Assembly: GCA_020091685.1 (NCBI GenBank)
Contig: CM034604.1
Location: 1,519,828 to 1,583,827 of the forward strand
Direction of reading: 5' to 3'
Source: Lutjanus erythropterus
Taxonomy: Eukaryota > Chordata > Actinopteri > Lutjaniformes > Lutjanidae
DNA length: 64,000 bases
In this document: positions 13,333 through 34,700 of the stretch, piece after piece
Layout: every line of letters begins with the position of its first letter
Numbering within the stretch: position 1 is the first letter of the stretch
Position numbers and translations under genes: made by a program
The notes under the pieces: generated by a model
Told to the model about the DNA's origin: nothing
The model's input: only the letters and a program-made list of their open reading frames with translations
The model's database searches: none

Positions 13333-13808
13333 CAGTCCCTCCAGGAAGCTGCCATCACAACAATTCCGACAAATTCAACCAATCCCCATGGATTCTGCAC
13401 AACCTTGCTATTTTGTCCAAACCCTGCAACTTTTCTGCAAATCTGACTTAAAATTTTGTTTTATTTTCACTATTTTTTACATTTATATTTTTTTCATCTT
13501 GTCACTTTGTGTCAATGCTCTGTGCACTTTCATCATTTTGTGCTTCCTGTTTTGACTTTTTGTGTGACTTTTTGGTAAGGTTACTTACAACACTCAGAAA
13601 CAGGAACAATTTGCCTTTAATCTTAGTACATAATACCAAAGAAAGGAAGGTTTCTTTCGCAATTTTCACTGGCCCATACAATTTCATTGCATCACAACAA
13701 AAAGCATCACAACATGCATCATAATTCTTTTTAGAAAAGCTGCCATGAAATCAGGCATTTTAGGCTACAACAATCCCAAAAACAGCCTGTGAAATCCTGG
13801 AGAGACTG
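13333..13808 (+). mobile_element. Non-autonomous inverted-repeat element, CAGTCCCTCCAGGA family (476 bp)
   Basis: The left end is CAGTCCCTCCAGGAAG and the right end, read inverted, is CAGTCTCTCCAGGATTT, a terminal inverted repeat of about 16 bases. The left half matches the fragment at 776-868; the right end (GAAAAGCTGCCATGAAATC) matches 48460-48540. CAG ends suggest hAT, but the flanking 8-mers (atggaaat, agtaaata) do not give a clean duplication. There is no transposase frame. Confidence 0.65.
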
Positions 13809-13902
13809 AGTAAATATTAGTTCCATGTTACAACATATATTTAACATTAGAAGTGCTGTGTGAATGGTATAGCCCTGGACTTAAGTTAACCTTGGATTGG
13901 TA

Positions 13903-14008
<106 letters not shown>

Positions 14009-14035
14009 AGGGGCTCAGTTGTTGCAGTGGTCTCT

Positions 14036-14545
14036 AGCTTGGCCTGACTCAGTTTGACACAGCGTGTTAGCCCAGCACAGCAGGGATTTGCATCTCTGTG
14101 ACAACAGATCCACCTGCTTGAGGGTGTGTCTTTAAACTGAAGATGTGTATCTCAAGTCGAGCAGCTGTAATACAACAAAAAAAAACGATTCCTATATGTT
14201 CCCTGTAAATTTCTCACAAAAACAGTTATTTTGTTATTTAAAAGCTTTCATGATGTCGCAAAATCAGGAGATGTTGGGTTCTCACCAGTAGTAGGTTAAC
14301 AGAATTCCTACTGGGCTGACAGTGAACATGAAACAGTAAAATAAAGCAGAAACATGGAAGTACAAACTAAACTTCAAACCACAGGGATTCAGTTAGAAGC
14401 TACAAACATGCTGAGAGCTGAACACATTAAGTTGAACAAACTCTGGCCCGACTCCAGAGACGGCCCATCATGAGTGCAACTCAGCACAGCGTGGTGCATT
14501 ATAAATGGTTATGAAAATACAAATCAGTGTTGCCAAAAGTGACAA
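14036..14545 (+). repeat. Dispersed inverted-repeat element, copy A (homologous to about 60808-61375)
   Basis: It shares with the 60.8 kb copy, in the same order: AGCCCAGCACAGCAGGGATT followed by TGCAT, 'gacagtaaaata' type text, 'aaaccacag', 'gctgagagctgaacac' type text and a terminal 'actcagcacagcg / aaatcagtg' segment. The ends are complementary to each other (ACTCAG..CAGCACAG versus CAGCACAG at the far end). No protein is recognised. Confidence 0.55.
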
Positions 14546-14863
14546 TGGAAAAGCCTCAGTAGCTGTTGGCTGTTTCTGTAGCCGTGTTACGTCTCTGACC
14601 TTTGTCCTATTGTCTACTGGTTAGCTGATGATTCAGGAATTTCAAGCGTGAGGAGTGTCTTTGCATAACTTGTTCCATGCACTACTGATTGTGCATACTT
14701 TACATTATTGCCAGCCATTTCAAAGGCATACCATTTTGTTCTGAAATTTGGAATGTGGTTTTCCAGTTAGTCACTGCTGTCAACTCTTCTTTGTACAGTA
14801 AGAAAATCAGCTTGCAGACTTGGGCCTTGAAATAAACAGGCTTGAGAATGCAAAATCACTGAC

Positions 14864-15174
14864 TGTTGATTAATTTGTCAGTCATTTTCTTTATCAGTCA
14901 ATTACTTCTTTGGTCCATTAAATGGTGAAAAATAATGATCAGTTTCCCAAAGCTGAAGGTGATGTTCTCAAATGTCTTGTTTTGCCCAAAACATAAAGAT
15001 CATAGGAGTCATAGGAGTAAAGAAACCAGTAAATATTTACATTTCAGAAGCAGAAATGAGAGAATTTTGACTTTTTATTCTTAAAAAATTACTTAAACAC
15101 ATTAGTCAATTATCAAAATAAGTCAAGATTAATTTAAGTTAACAACTAATTGATTAATTATTGTGGCTCCAGTG
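14864..15174 (+). mobile_element. Teleost MITE of the 'GTTGCAGCCCTA' family, copy 2 (diverged)
   Basis: It shows the family pattern: a 'gattaatt' edge, 'gtcattttctt', 'ccattaaatggtgaaaaat', 'gtcttgttttgcccaaaaca', and the far edge 'aactaattgattaattattg'. It ends near 'gtggctcca', a decayed form of the GCAGCCCTA terminus. Confidence 0.55.
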
Positions 15175-15312
15175 AGGGTTAAAATAACTGACAATTGGTC
15201 TCACAAGGTAACTGAACCACACAAAGTCCTGTGATTGACCCACCCTTCCACTTCGACCTCTTCCGTATGTGGACTTAGACGCTCTTAATACTACATACTT
15301 ATTCATTTGAAA

Positions 15313-16153
15313 GCAGTGGTGGAAAGAGTACTGAAAATCTGTACTCAAGAAAAATTACTGTTACATTGCTCAAAGTTCAAATTGTTTGAACTTTGACCTC
15401 ATTTGCAGCTGACCTTTCAAAGAGCAACCAATGAGATATCAGCTGTATGTGACAACGCAGGCAGAAGAGACCATGTATGTGTGGAAGTGACACAAGCAGA
15501 GGAGGGAGAAACTGATGGGCAAGTCGTGATGGGAACCCCAGACCCGCGGAAGATCTCATGAAAGTGATCCGTTTAACATCACAATGAGGGAACAACATAC
15601 AAAAATTTCACAAGAGTTTCGCAAGGGTTCGCTTCCAGACATGACAAAAGAAAAGTGTTTCAGGGTTCCACAAACTCTAAAACACAACATTAAAAACAGA
15701 CTACGATCTTGCCAGTAAACATAATGCCTGCCGAAATGTGAGCAATCAAGTCAGGCTTTCAGATTTGTGAACCATATGGTTAATGAACTTTGCCAAATCC
15801 AGAGCTAAAGTTAGCTCAGCTGTTTGTATACCAGGCAGACAGGATGTAGCGGTTGTAGCGCCATACTTTGCCTCTCTGTGCCCTACCTCACTGTGAGTCC
15901 AGGACTAAATTCTTATCATGTGAAGGCCCCTTTACTCCAAATGTGTGCTGCTGCAATGTTTTGTTTTATTTTTCATTTGTATGTCATTGTTTTCATTGGC
16001 CTGTTTGTGATCAGATCACCCGATTGGCTACTAAAATGCAGATGAAAGGTTTATATATCAATTTAAGTTGTACTCAGTACTGAACTATGATTTTAAAAGT
16101 AACTACTATATTTAAATATGAGTAAAAGTAGAGACTTTTAAGTACCAGCACTG
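15313..16153. mobile_element. hAT-like CAGTGGTGG element, diverged copy
   Basis: The left end CAGTGGTGGAAAGAGTACT and right end AGTACCAGCACTG, together with internal 'tgtactcaagaaaaattact' and 'gtactcagtactgaa' text, match the family seen intact at 49453-50417. No target-site duplication is left. The right boundary is approximate. Confidence 0.55.
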
Positions 16154-17281
16154 CATCATTGTACTCAAAAAAATTACTTAATTACAATTATTTGTGTATT
16201 TGTAATTAGTTACTTCATGAAAAAATGAACAATTTGTACACAACATGTACATGTACACAAATGTAGCTAACATTTCACGACCATGGGTTATTATCATTGA
16301 GTTTCTGTATCATTTAAAAACAACACTTTTCTCTGTGAAATATCTAAATGAAACAAAAGCTCTTCACTGACCCACTACCAGCCACTACTGCACATCTGCA
16401 CACAGTCAGGTTGAAGGTTTAGTTGAATATGTAACAGCTTGTCATCTTGTCCACCCAAGTGTGAAAAGTTCATGTGCAGTTCCAGGTAATGAAAATATTC
16501 TTACTACAAGTTAAACTACAGCCAGTTTGTTCAGTGTTACTGGAGTGTTTGTACAGTGTCACTGACAGTATTTGCACCATATGTCACATAGTGTCCCACC
16601 AGGTGGACAAACTATACTGGAAACCAGAGCCCCTTACATAACATCATCAGCCTGTCAAAGAGACTGCATTCCTTCTCTATCTGCAGCCTCTATAAGAGGA
16701 CTGGCTGAGTGGCAGGCTGATCTCACCTCCGGAAGCACCACCACCGACCACAAATACAACACACCCAAACTTGAGTGCAAGCTTGAAGCCACGGGAAAGT
16801 CATATACTCTACATGGTTCATCACAAAAACAAACACTGACAGTAAATTATTCTGTTAATCTTGTGGTTTGGTTCATATTTTTTAAAATTCCTGTTTGAAT
16901 GTTAGATAGCATGACAGCGCACTATAGGTTTTAACATCTAAAACATCAGAGGCTGTATTTACAAACATTCTGAGAATCCTGTAAAGATGACGCAGGACCC
17001 CAGTGTGAAGCGGAGTGGTCTTGATCTGTCCTAAGAGGGTTTATTTCACAATAATGACCTGCTCACTGTACATTATCCTACTTCTTATATAGTTATGTAC
17101 CAAAAAATCAAGAATTTGATACAAATTATTGATTTTAAAATGATTTTAGTCATTTAACAATGATTTTATAGTTCTTCCCAGAGCCTGTAATCAGAAGTGT
17201 GTCCATAGTAACAGTCTGTTCTTCATTACTTTCTATACAGAAATAACCCTTAGAATGCTGTAATTGACCAATCAGAATTCA

Positions 17282-26116
<8,835 letters not shown>

Positions 26117-26651
26117 TTACAATAAAATAAAATATTAATTATTACATGCATTAATTAAATAATCTGGTCGTTTTATTCCCCCACCATTTCCTTGTTTGGG
26201 ATTTTGGTCTGCTCCGCTTAATGTTCACTGGCTCGTTGACGTTTCTAATTGGCGCGCGGGGCGCGCTGGGTAAGGTAGTTCGTTTGAGCAGGCGCCCCGG
26301 TTGGCCGGCTAAGAAGAGGAGATGTAAGGAACTACAACCCGCGTTTCTCGCTGCGGTTTGTTGCACTTTGCGTACTCATGAACGTTCTTCAAAAATGCAG
26401 GCATGGATTACACAGTGTACAACCACGGCTGTTCGTGTTAAGTATATACCTCGTGGTCTTTATACATATTTGGAAACATTTTTTTTATCACTGTTAATAG
26501 GGTTTATTTCAGAGCATATAAAACAATTGTAATCAAGGTAACACTAGCAACATTAGGTCTAATTTATACTTAAAAATAAAGATCAAATGTAATATAAGTG
26601 TAATAGGTTTCCCTGAAAATACTGTTATGTTTTAGTGTCAGATAAGGTTTA

Positions 26652-26718
26652 ATTATTATTATTGTTATTATTATTATCATTATTATTATTATTATTATTA
26701 GTAGTAGTAGTATTATTA
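26652..26718 (+). repeat. (TTA)n microsatellite
   Basis: ATT/TTA triplets interrupted by a few changes (TTG, TCA, GTA). It creates a long Leu-rich spurious frame that is not a gene. Confidence 0.9.
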
Positions 26719-27327
26719 TCATCGGTATTACTAGTGTTGTTTTTGTTAATACTAATAATAATTATTTATTTTTCATTTATTCATGGGAATGTCCAACGCA
26801 GGATACCCAAATACGTGCCATATCACTTTTTTTTTGGTTGCTAAATGGAGCTACATATGGGCTTGGCCATTTACAATAACACTATATAATGCTCATAAAA
26901 AACATTCAGTTTTGTTTTCTTCAGCTCATTTGTAGCGGGAGTTTCTGTTCTATAAGTAGTAATATTATTTTTACATATAATTTAGTCGCAAAAGTGTATC
27001 TGTCAGCATGGAGCACAAAAAATACTTACAAGTGGCAGGACTAAAAATACAAACTTGTAAATGATATGAACAGAAGCACAGCATATGCAGAGAATCACCA
27101 AGTTCACGGTGAAATTTGCCTGTGGAGTTTTAAATGTAACTCTGTGCAATATATAGATTTTAAAAAGCACCACATTTTCAGATGGGGACTTAAACGAACA
27201 TCATTTGCTGACATATTCTCGTTATACCCTTCAAAATGTAGCTTGTGTTCCTGTATTTTAGTATTTTTCTACAGAGTACAGGGTACAAGGCACGCTACGT
27301 GCAGACAGTATAAAAAAACTACAACGT

Positions 27328-27333
27328 CACGTG
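27328..27333 (+). promoter_or_regulatory. E-box CACGTG upstream of amd1
   Basis: A canonical Myc/Max and USF hexamer about 150 bases upstream of the expected amd1 start of transcription. Polyamine-synthesis genes are known Myc targets. The rpf2 promoter carries the same hexamer at 50915. Function is inferred. Confidence 0.55.
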
Positions 27334-27408
27334 AGGAAATTCCTGTTTGACAATGAATGACAGGTTGCTCAACCAACGGTATACCACGAGCCAGAGTCCT
27401 GCAACCAG

Positions 27409-27435
27409 ATTGGCTTAACGCAAAGGCTGACGTAG
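27409..27435 (+). promoter_or_regulatory. amd1 proximal promoter: inverted CCAAT and CRE-like half site
   Basis: ATTGG (inverted CCAAT) at 27409-27413 and TGACGTAG at 27428-27435 lie within 40 bases upstream of the TATA box, positions usual for NF-Y and CREB/ATF sites. Confidence 0.5.
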
Positions 27436-27447
27436 CCGCGACTGGCC

Positions 27448-27455
27448 TATAAATA
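27448..27455 (+). promoter_or_regulatory. amd1 TATA box
   Basis: TATAAATA lies 42 bases upstream of the upstream-ORF ATG. A start of transcription 25-32 bases downstream would fall near 27475-27482, leaving the upstream ORF about 10-15 bases from the cap, very like mammalian AMD1. Confidence 0.8.
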
Positions 27456-27489
27456 CAGCACGCCATCGCCATTCAGCGCTTTACACAGT

Positions 27490-27510
27490 ATGGCCGGCGA
27501 TATTAGCTAG
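27490..27510 (+). CDS. amd1 regulatory upstream ORF encoding MAGDIS
   Basis: ATG GCC GGC GAT ATT AGC TAG encodes the hexapeptide Met-Ala-Gly-Asp-Ile-Ser. This exact peptide is the known polyamine-responsive upstream ORF of mammalian AMD1 mRNA: at high polyamine levels the ribosome stalls at its end and blocks scanning to the main start. It is the only upstream ATG apart from the one at 27683, just before the main start. It lies close to the expected cap site and 176 bases before the main ATG, all in the same leader exon. Conservation in this fish is seen directly; that it works here is inferred. Confidence 0.95.
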   Translation: MAGDIS

Positions 27511-27685
27511 CACTCGCTAACGGTATTCTCTGCAAAAGGGAAGACGGTAACTCAAGAAAATCAACACCTGGATTGCTTAAAGGACTGTACCTCAATAAAT
27601 TATAACTGATCGAGGAAGGATTTATTAAGCTGTAAACGTTACAACCGACGGTTAATATTTTTTGTTGGGTGTCTGTTGTCTCATG

Positions 27686-27795
27686 ATGGAAGATAACGGT
27701 GCACATTTCTTCGAGGGGACCGAGAAGTTGTTGGAGGTGTGGTTCTCTCGGCAGGATGAGACCAAAGGAACCGGAGATCTCCGTACCATCCCGAG
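27686..27795 (+). CDS. amd1: amd1 coding exon 1
   Basis: Encodes residues 1-36 ([20 protein letters not shown]...) and two bases of Arg37; donor AG|GTTTGT. It contains the FEGTEK motif, whose two Glu residues are part of the human active site. Confidence 0.96.
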
Positions 27796-28684
27796 GTTTG
27801 TGTCACTTGAGTGTCTCTCACTGGTGTGTGGAAATGCTGGCTGAACCGCCGGGCCACATGCTTGGCTTCACTCCCTCAATTCACTCGTGACATGTAGGTG
27901 AAATAGTTTTAGGAAATGTTGTTTCATAGAGCCACTTTATTCTACACAATATATTAGTTTAACTATTGTTGGCTAGCTAGGAAGGGAACACACAATTGTG
28001 ACACCAGAGGAGCCCACTACCAGTCAGCTAGCTAACGCTTAGTCAAACATGGCCACCTCCCCCTTCAACAGCGGCACCTCTGAGCTGAGTCATTCATTCT
28101 TCACCGTGGAGGTTTCTGACAATTAACACTTCGGTTTATCGTTATGACCCCTCTCTCATCATAGTGAGCGATAGATAAATGGTTTCGATAACAGCTGGAG
28201 CTTAAAAGCCGTCTTGACAGCAAGTTGGCAACCAGTTCCTAGCTAGCTAACAGTAGCTAGCTCCTGGGAGAAATTATAAAATATTCAGCCGTCTCCTGTT
28301 GATTTCTTAGCGGTTGTGCAACCCTTAACTTGTCTTGTATAATTTCATTGAGGTTTTCCTTTCATTGTCTGTATGTGTCAGCTCACTTTGGTGCCACATT
28401 AGGCGGGCTTCATCCTTTTTTCGCCTCTCCTATGTGTGCGCACGCGTTTTATTGCCCCCGCAATGGTGTTGGGACATCGTTTGATTTATGTTAGTTGTAT
28501 CACATCGCTTAGCGTTAAATATACTTATTTACGTAATAAAACGGGTTTGATAAAACGACGTTGTGTGTTTGCCTTGTTATAAATGGGGAGCTTAATTTTT
28601 TCTGCGTCATTCAACAACGAGGGGCCTCAGTGAATGTGCATGTGGTCGCCCGTCGTCACCGCGTGCTGTCTCAACACGGACACA

Positions 28685-28730
<46 letters not shown>

Positions 28731-31700
28731 TACAAGTCTCAGATCACTCTCATATCAGTTCCTGGTCATTCAGATGGGATTTGTGTTACAATGAGAGAAG
28801 TTGCTGGCCTTGTTGGTAGGAAAGAGTAGATCTAAAATGCTTCCAGTCAAAATATATCATGACTGAGACACTGACTCATAATGGAGTTTTTTGTAGATGA
28901 GCTCCCATGACTTATGAGAAGGTCCTCACTTTAAGGCATACAGTCATACACTACATGGCAGCCCCAAAATGTGCTTCATGGTTCGACTTAAAATTACAAG
29001 TAGCCCTCGCTCCAGTCACGTTTCCAGCCATGAAGGCACTCCCCTCCCAGCTCCCCTGATTGGTTAGAGGGTCTCCTCACACTGACTTGCTTGATTAGAG
29101 GCTGCATTCTGAGAAAAGGTTCTGGGCTGGGCGAGAGAACGTTCAGAGAAATGGTTGTGAATTGTTAAAAAGGCTGTTGACCTCTGCCCCCATTCAACAA
29201 CATAAAATCCATTTGTCGCTGTCCCTCGAGGGTTGAGAGGCATGTGCCAAGTAGAACAGGCCATGTTAGGACACAGTAATTGTGGATAAAATCAAATATG
29301 ATATTTTTGACCAAATACCCCAACACTGATATTTTTTGCATATTGTGACAGTATTGTAGGGATGAATGCTGGTGCTTTCAGTAAAAGATGTTTGATAAAT
29401 AAGCATCAGTAATGTGGATATAATGACTAAGTGGATAAAGGCAAATAGAACGGCTACAGCAGTCTGGTAAGTTCAGAAAATGACTTCACTTTACTATAAT
29501 GCAGCCTTTAAAACCAGGAAAAATCAACACTAATCATGACAAAATGGTATCAAGTCTCATATCGTGGTATCAACATATTGTCTGTCCCTAGTTAGTGGCA
29601 AATGGATTAAATGCTTTTGGTGACCAATGTTACTGTTTGGTGCTGAATAAAACTTGCATCAGTTAATTGATTATTAAAATATTCACCAACTATTTTGATG
29701 ATAGATTCATTGGTTTGAGTCATTTTCTAAGGGGGAAAAAGTCCAAATGATCTGATTCCACATTCTTAAAAGTGAATATTTTCTGGACTCTTTACTCCTC
29801 TCTGACAATAAACTGAATAATCATTATTAAAATAATTGTTAACTGCAGCCCTAGAATAAAAATGCCCACTGGGGTAGGTTGGCAGAGACTGGTGTGAGTA
29901 GAGTAACTGGAGGTGTGTTAATGGTGTCCACAGAATAATGATTTATGATGACAACAGCTGGTTAGACATAATCACCCACACAGCTCATCCTCTCTGTCTG
30001 TCCTTTTTGAAACTGCTTCACACTTTGTTCTTTTCCTGTTATTGCTGCCCTGTATTACTACTACTGTACTGTAGTACTATTACAGTATAAAGTGAATGGC
30101 CTGTGGTTGAATCTGCTCCACACAATGAGTGACTTTCCTGGTCATTAACCAGATCACAAAGGTCTGTACAAGAAAAGTGTGTGGCCGGTCAGATGAATGA
30201 AGACTAGCATTAATTTACAGCCAGAGGGCAGATTAACAGCTCAGAGGGACACTGTCAGTGGATCAGTCTCGCTGGACGTCAGCCAATGTCCAAATAAGTC
30301 CACAAGGGCATCTGATTCACAAATGTGGAGCTCACTCACATTACCTCCACTGCCCTTCCTTCCTTCAGGGCTTGGCAGCAGCTTAACAGTCTGCCTCTAG
30401 TGATTGTCAAGAAGCTAGTTGTGAAGTCTAGTTAATTGTATCACATCCACACACTTTAAAATGTGGCATTCACTGTCCTCATCGTTCTGCAGCTAATTTG
30501 TGATTTTTGGCTGTCAAGTGACTTATTTTATCTAACTGTCCCTCTTTTGCTCTACAATCTTATAAACTTGACATCAAAAGTGGTTTAAATTCCAGGAATC
30601 TGTTATCTTGGTAAACCCTGTCACCCTCTCGGGCACAGATAAAAACTCTTTGGTTGTGTTTGGCAGGCTAATCTGGTGCTTTCCTGGAGACCACTCTTTC
30701 TTTTAGCAAGATCTGATCCTGCTGAGCAGCCAGAAATAGCCTCTGGTGTACATTTCACACTGAAACGGGAGCTGACCCACGTCTCCGGTAACGTTGGCCC
30801 TCTGGAATGAAGCTGGGAAGCCGGCATGTTGCAACAGCACTTATGTCATTTCGTCTTTTAAAAAAGTAGCCCATTGTACCAGGGTTGGAGGAGTCTAATT
30901 CTTAACAATCTGCCCAAGTCTTGTGCTTAATTGTAAGGTTAGAAATAAAAGAAGATGCACAGTTTACGAGCAGAAAAATGTCTAATGCTTCTGATTACTA
31001 TCAAATAACCTCTTTGTTTATTTGTTTTGCTCTTTGTAAACTAATGTCTTAATGGCTGTGTGTTATCAGGACAATAAAAATATTACATCCTTTTGAATGA
31101 GCCATCCTAATGACTGTCCCAACATGCATGCTGTAATAAACAGGGGTTAAGTGTGGCTTAGTGGTGGAACACTAACATACAATACTCCAGAAATCCCAAA
31201 GCCACTAAGTCACTTTTCTAATTTCTCAATATGGTGGCCACTGTCAAGAAGTAAGATGGTGCAAGTTGGCTTTTAGCCTGCTGCGTGACATGATTATCTT
31301 ATTATGTCATTCTTTGTGAGAAGCAAATTTAATTTGGACAGCCACCACTAACAGGCAGAGCAGCTAGTAGTGTTGTGCAGTGTAGAGGTTTATTCAGAAG
31401 ACATTTTGTCCCACTGACGCATTTTTTTTGTCTCCTAATCATCTGTATGAGGTATTCACAAGGGTGTATCATCACACAGTAATGATACAAAAGTGCACAC
31501 ACTAATGGTAGCTGTCAATATTCATGTAGCCAGACTCTGGTTACATGTCACCCAGTGGCCAGGAGAATGGTAATCTATTCAAGTCAAATCTAGTCAACAG
31601 CTGATGAAATCGTACCTAGCTGTTAGTACTTGTTGTCAGGGAGTTAAAGCTCAATGAATACCTCAGCCTAACAATTGTACAGTAACTTTAGAAGGAAAAA

Positions 31701-34700
31701 ACTTCAAAACTTCTAGAACTCCAATGTAAAAAAGATAAAAAAATTTAATTCACCAGATCTGTAGTATTCTCTCAGGGGATTATTCAAAGTTAAAATCTCC
31801 TAATCAACCAACTGCACTATTGTAAGAATACCTCGTGGCTTGATGGTCACTTGAGCCTCAATGGAACAAAACCACGTCTTTACAAATTCACCTCAGTGAG
31901 CACAAATGACCCAGTTCTCTTAGAGCGAGGGTAACCTACATCACCATTCTAACATAAAAGCTTACCTAGTATAGCCTTTTTGGAAATATACTTTCATTAA
32001 TGTGAATTAAATCAAATTATTATTAGCTGTCTTTCAACATATTACTGATACCTTGTTCAACAAAATCCCTTATCTCCATTTACATAGACTTAGATGAAAT
32101 ACAGACTGCTCCTATTCGTCAAATTAAAACAGAGAAACCTAACTTGGCTCCCACAGTTGTGTTTCCATCTGAATGTTAGACAAGGTTTAAGCAAATGTGT
32201 AGAAGGCCACAGGGTAAATGTGAATCTGTTTTTCTGTCAGTGGGTGCTCTTCAAATATGCTTAAAAATTTTATAAGATTTATATAGTGAAACCTACAAAT
32301 TTTTAGCCAATTTAATACTGATGCCTCTACATGATCTACATAAGCTAACAAGACCAACAGTGCGAAGACTGGCTGATTCTATAGGCTTGAGCTATTCTCA
32401 CTGGCTGCTACTGTGTCTGATTCTCTTTGAAATCAGAAGAAATGGTTTACAGCGTGCAGACCATGAAAGCCTGTTTATATTTTCCCAGGCTTAGTTATGT
32501 TAGCCCTTTAAAAAGAAGCAGGGGAAGATTTTCAGTAGAGAGTTTAATTTTTGACATTATATTTTGTGGTGATTGCAGTGAAACACTACCATTTTGGTCC
32601 ATAGCAACCTCCAGAATCAACACTGTGAAGGTTCCTTGTAGACACTGTACGCCTTGATTACGTGGTGGTTTTTGATCCGTCCTTCACACGGCTTCATGCC
32701 CCACCAGGAGGGTTGACTGGCTCAGATCTTCTTGCTTTGTTCATTTGCACTTGATTTTCATGTTTCTTACCGGAATTGTGCTCAATCTGCTCTGTGCAGC
32801 TTGACATGGCTTCCATGAAAAACGGACTCATTGGTTGAATCACAAGCATTGGCTAGAGGGCGTGCTCGGCTCCAGCGGCTGCAGCACAGTTGGACACGAT
32901 GGCAGTTATGCCCAGTGGAATTAATCAGATACCAATAACGTCATTAAAACTAGGGACGTCCCAATACAACTTTTTCACTTCCGATACAATACTGATATTG
33001 CAGCCTTGAGTATTGGCCAATACCGATATCGATCCGATACCATATCAGCACAAATCATACAGACTTTTATTATTTATTTTGTAGTGTGGAATATTAGAAA
33101 AGGCTTGATCAAGTGATGTTACTCAAACAGAGAACAATAGTCAGCAACCAGAGTCACCTATGGATAGAAGTGCTGGAGTGGAAAATGGACTGCTTATCGA
33201 AGCGCTTATAGATTTTAGATGCAGTCCGATAAAATCCGATACTCGTTTTTGGCTGATATCGGACCGATATCGGATATCAATATCGGATTGGGACACCCCT
33301 AAATAAAACATAACATTTCACTGGTGTTTACCATCTTTAAAATGTAATTTGTGTGAATTGTTTTCTAAACCACTTACGCAATTTTTGTTGCTATGGAGAT
33401 GAACCCACTCTTATTAGAAATGCACAGAGCAACTCTTTTCAGTTCCAGTACCAGAATTTTGATATCTGCTGATAGCCAAACACATTGCAAGTTGCTTGCT
33501 TTCATTTTTTTTTCTTTTTTTTCCCCAAGACTGAAGTATCTCCCAACTAAGGACATATTCAGGTAGCCAGCTATTACTAGCTCACTCACTTGCAGATTCT
33601 CATGTTTCTTGTGTTACGGTGGGTTCATGGTCCAGTGCAAGCTCTGTCTGTACATGTAGCTCATAGAATTCTGGGGGACAAAAAATATGTGGACTACTGG
33701 ATATTTTTGTATGGCTGAAAATAGGATTATTTTATATTTAATACTGATTAAGAAAATAGCAGACTTTTGAATCTAGCCAATGAGTGATTTACGTTGGTAT
33801 CAGCACCATTACAGATATTTGATCAGATTGGTCCCAACTCTATTTTTTATTTTTATTATTTTATGCGTTTTTATTTTGATATTCCTGGTGGAATGGAGGT
33901 TTGTAAGATTGAATGGCAGGAAGACTTGTTAGATACTTTGTTTAGCCATATGCCAAGCTTTCCACCATACCCTAGTATAAAGCATAGTATAGTGTAATAC
34001 AGGTGGCTGAAAAGTTTATGTCAGCAAGTAAATTACTTGCTGTTCACACCTGCTTTCTGACCAGAGCTGTCACTGTCAGTTAAGAGAACCAGCGCTGAGA
34101 GTCTAGTCACTGAGGCACATTTCTCGTTCAGAGATTCCCCCCAAAAAAGAGTGTCGATTCATGCAGCCCTGTCCGTCTCTCAGGGGGTGAACTATGCAAC
34201 ATTGGCTGCTGGTAAATTCCCCATTGAGCGTCACCCTCCTCGCGGTCTTTCTCTACTGGCCCAGGCTGTGCCGTGTTTCCTACTGGACACTCTGAATGGA
34301 TCCAGACTGCCCTTCCAAGGTTGTAATGAGAACGTGACGCAGCTGCATTTACACTGCAGCTGTCTTTGAGTGGGTCTGGGAGGGGGCGGGGAGATGGCAG
34401 GAGCAGCCTTCCTGTCGTCAAGAAGAGCTCTGCCACAGACAATGATTCTCATTTTGCCCAGGAAAATGAATTCAGATGACACAAATCCACATTACCCTGC
34501 AGCTAGCACCTTATTCCTGCCAGACTGAGTTACTTATTCTTTGATCTCAAACTGCAGCGCTTTAGCATAGGAACCCCCCCCCCCCCACACACACACACAC
34601 ACACACACACTCTTTGGCACCATGAATTTCAGGTCAATTGAATGGATACATTTGTTGTATTCGAGTAGACAAACTACAGACAGGTCTGTTCCATATTCTT

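Noticed and set aside
16572..16898. 108-codon plus-strand frame
   Set aside because: No recognised domain and lies within the presumed cdk19 intron; likely chance.
26662..26844. Leu-rich 60-codon frame
   Set aside because: It is the translated TTA microsatellite.
28561..28819. Frames with His-Thr repeats
   Set aside because: They are the translated AC microsatellite.
34128..34482. Overlapping open frames in a GC-richer part of amd1 intron 1
   Set aside because: Three competing frames with no recognised protein and no splice link to amd1.
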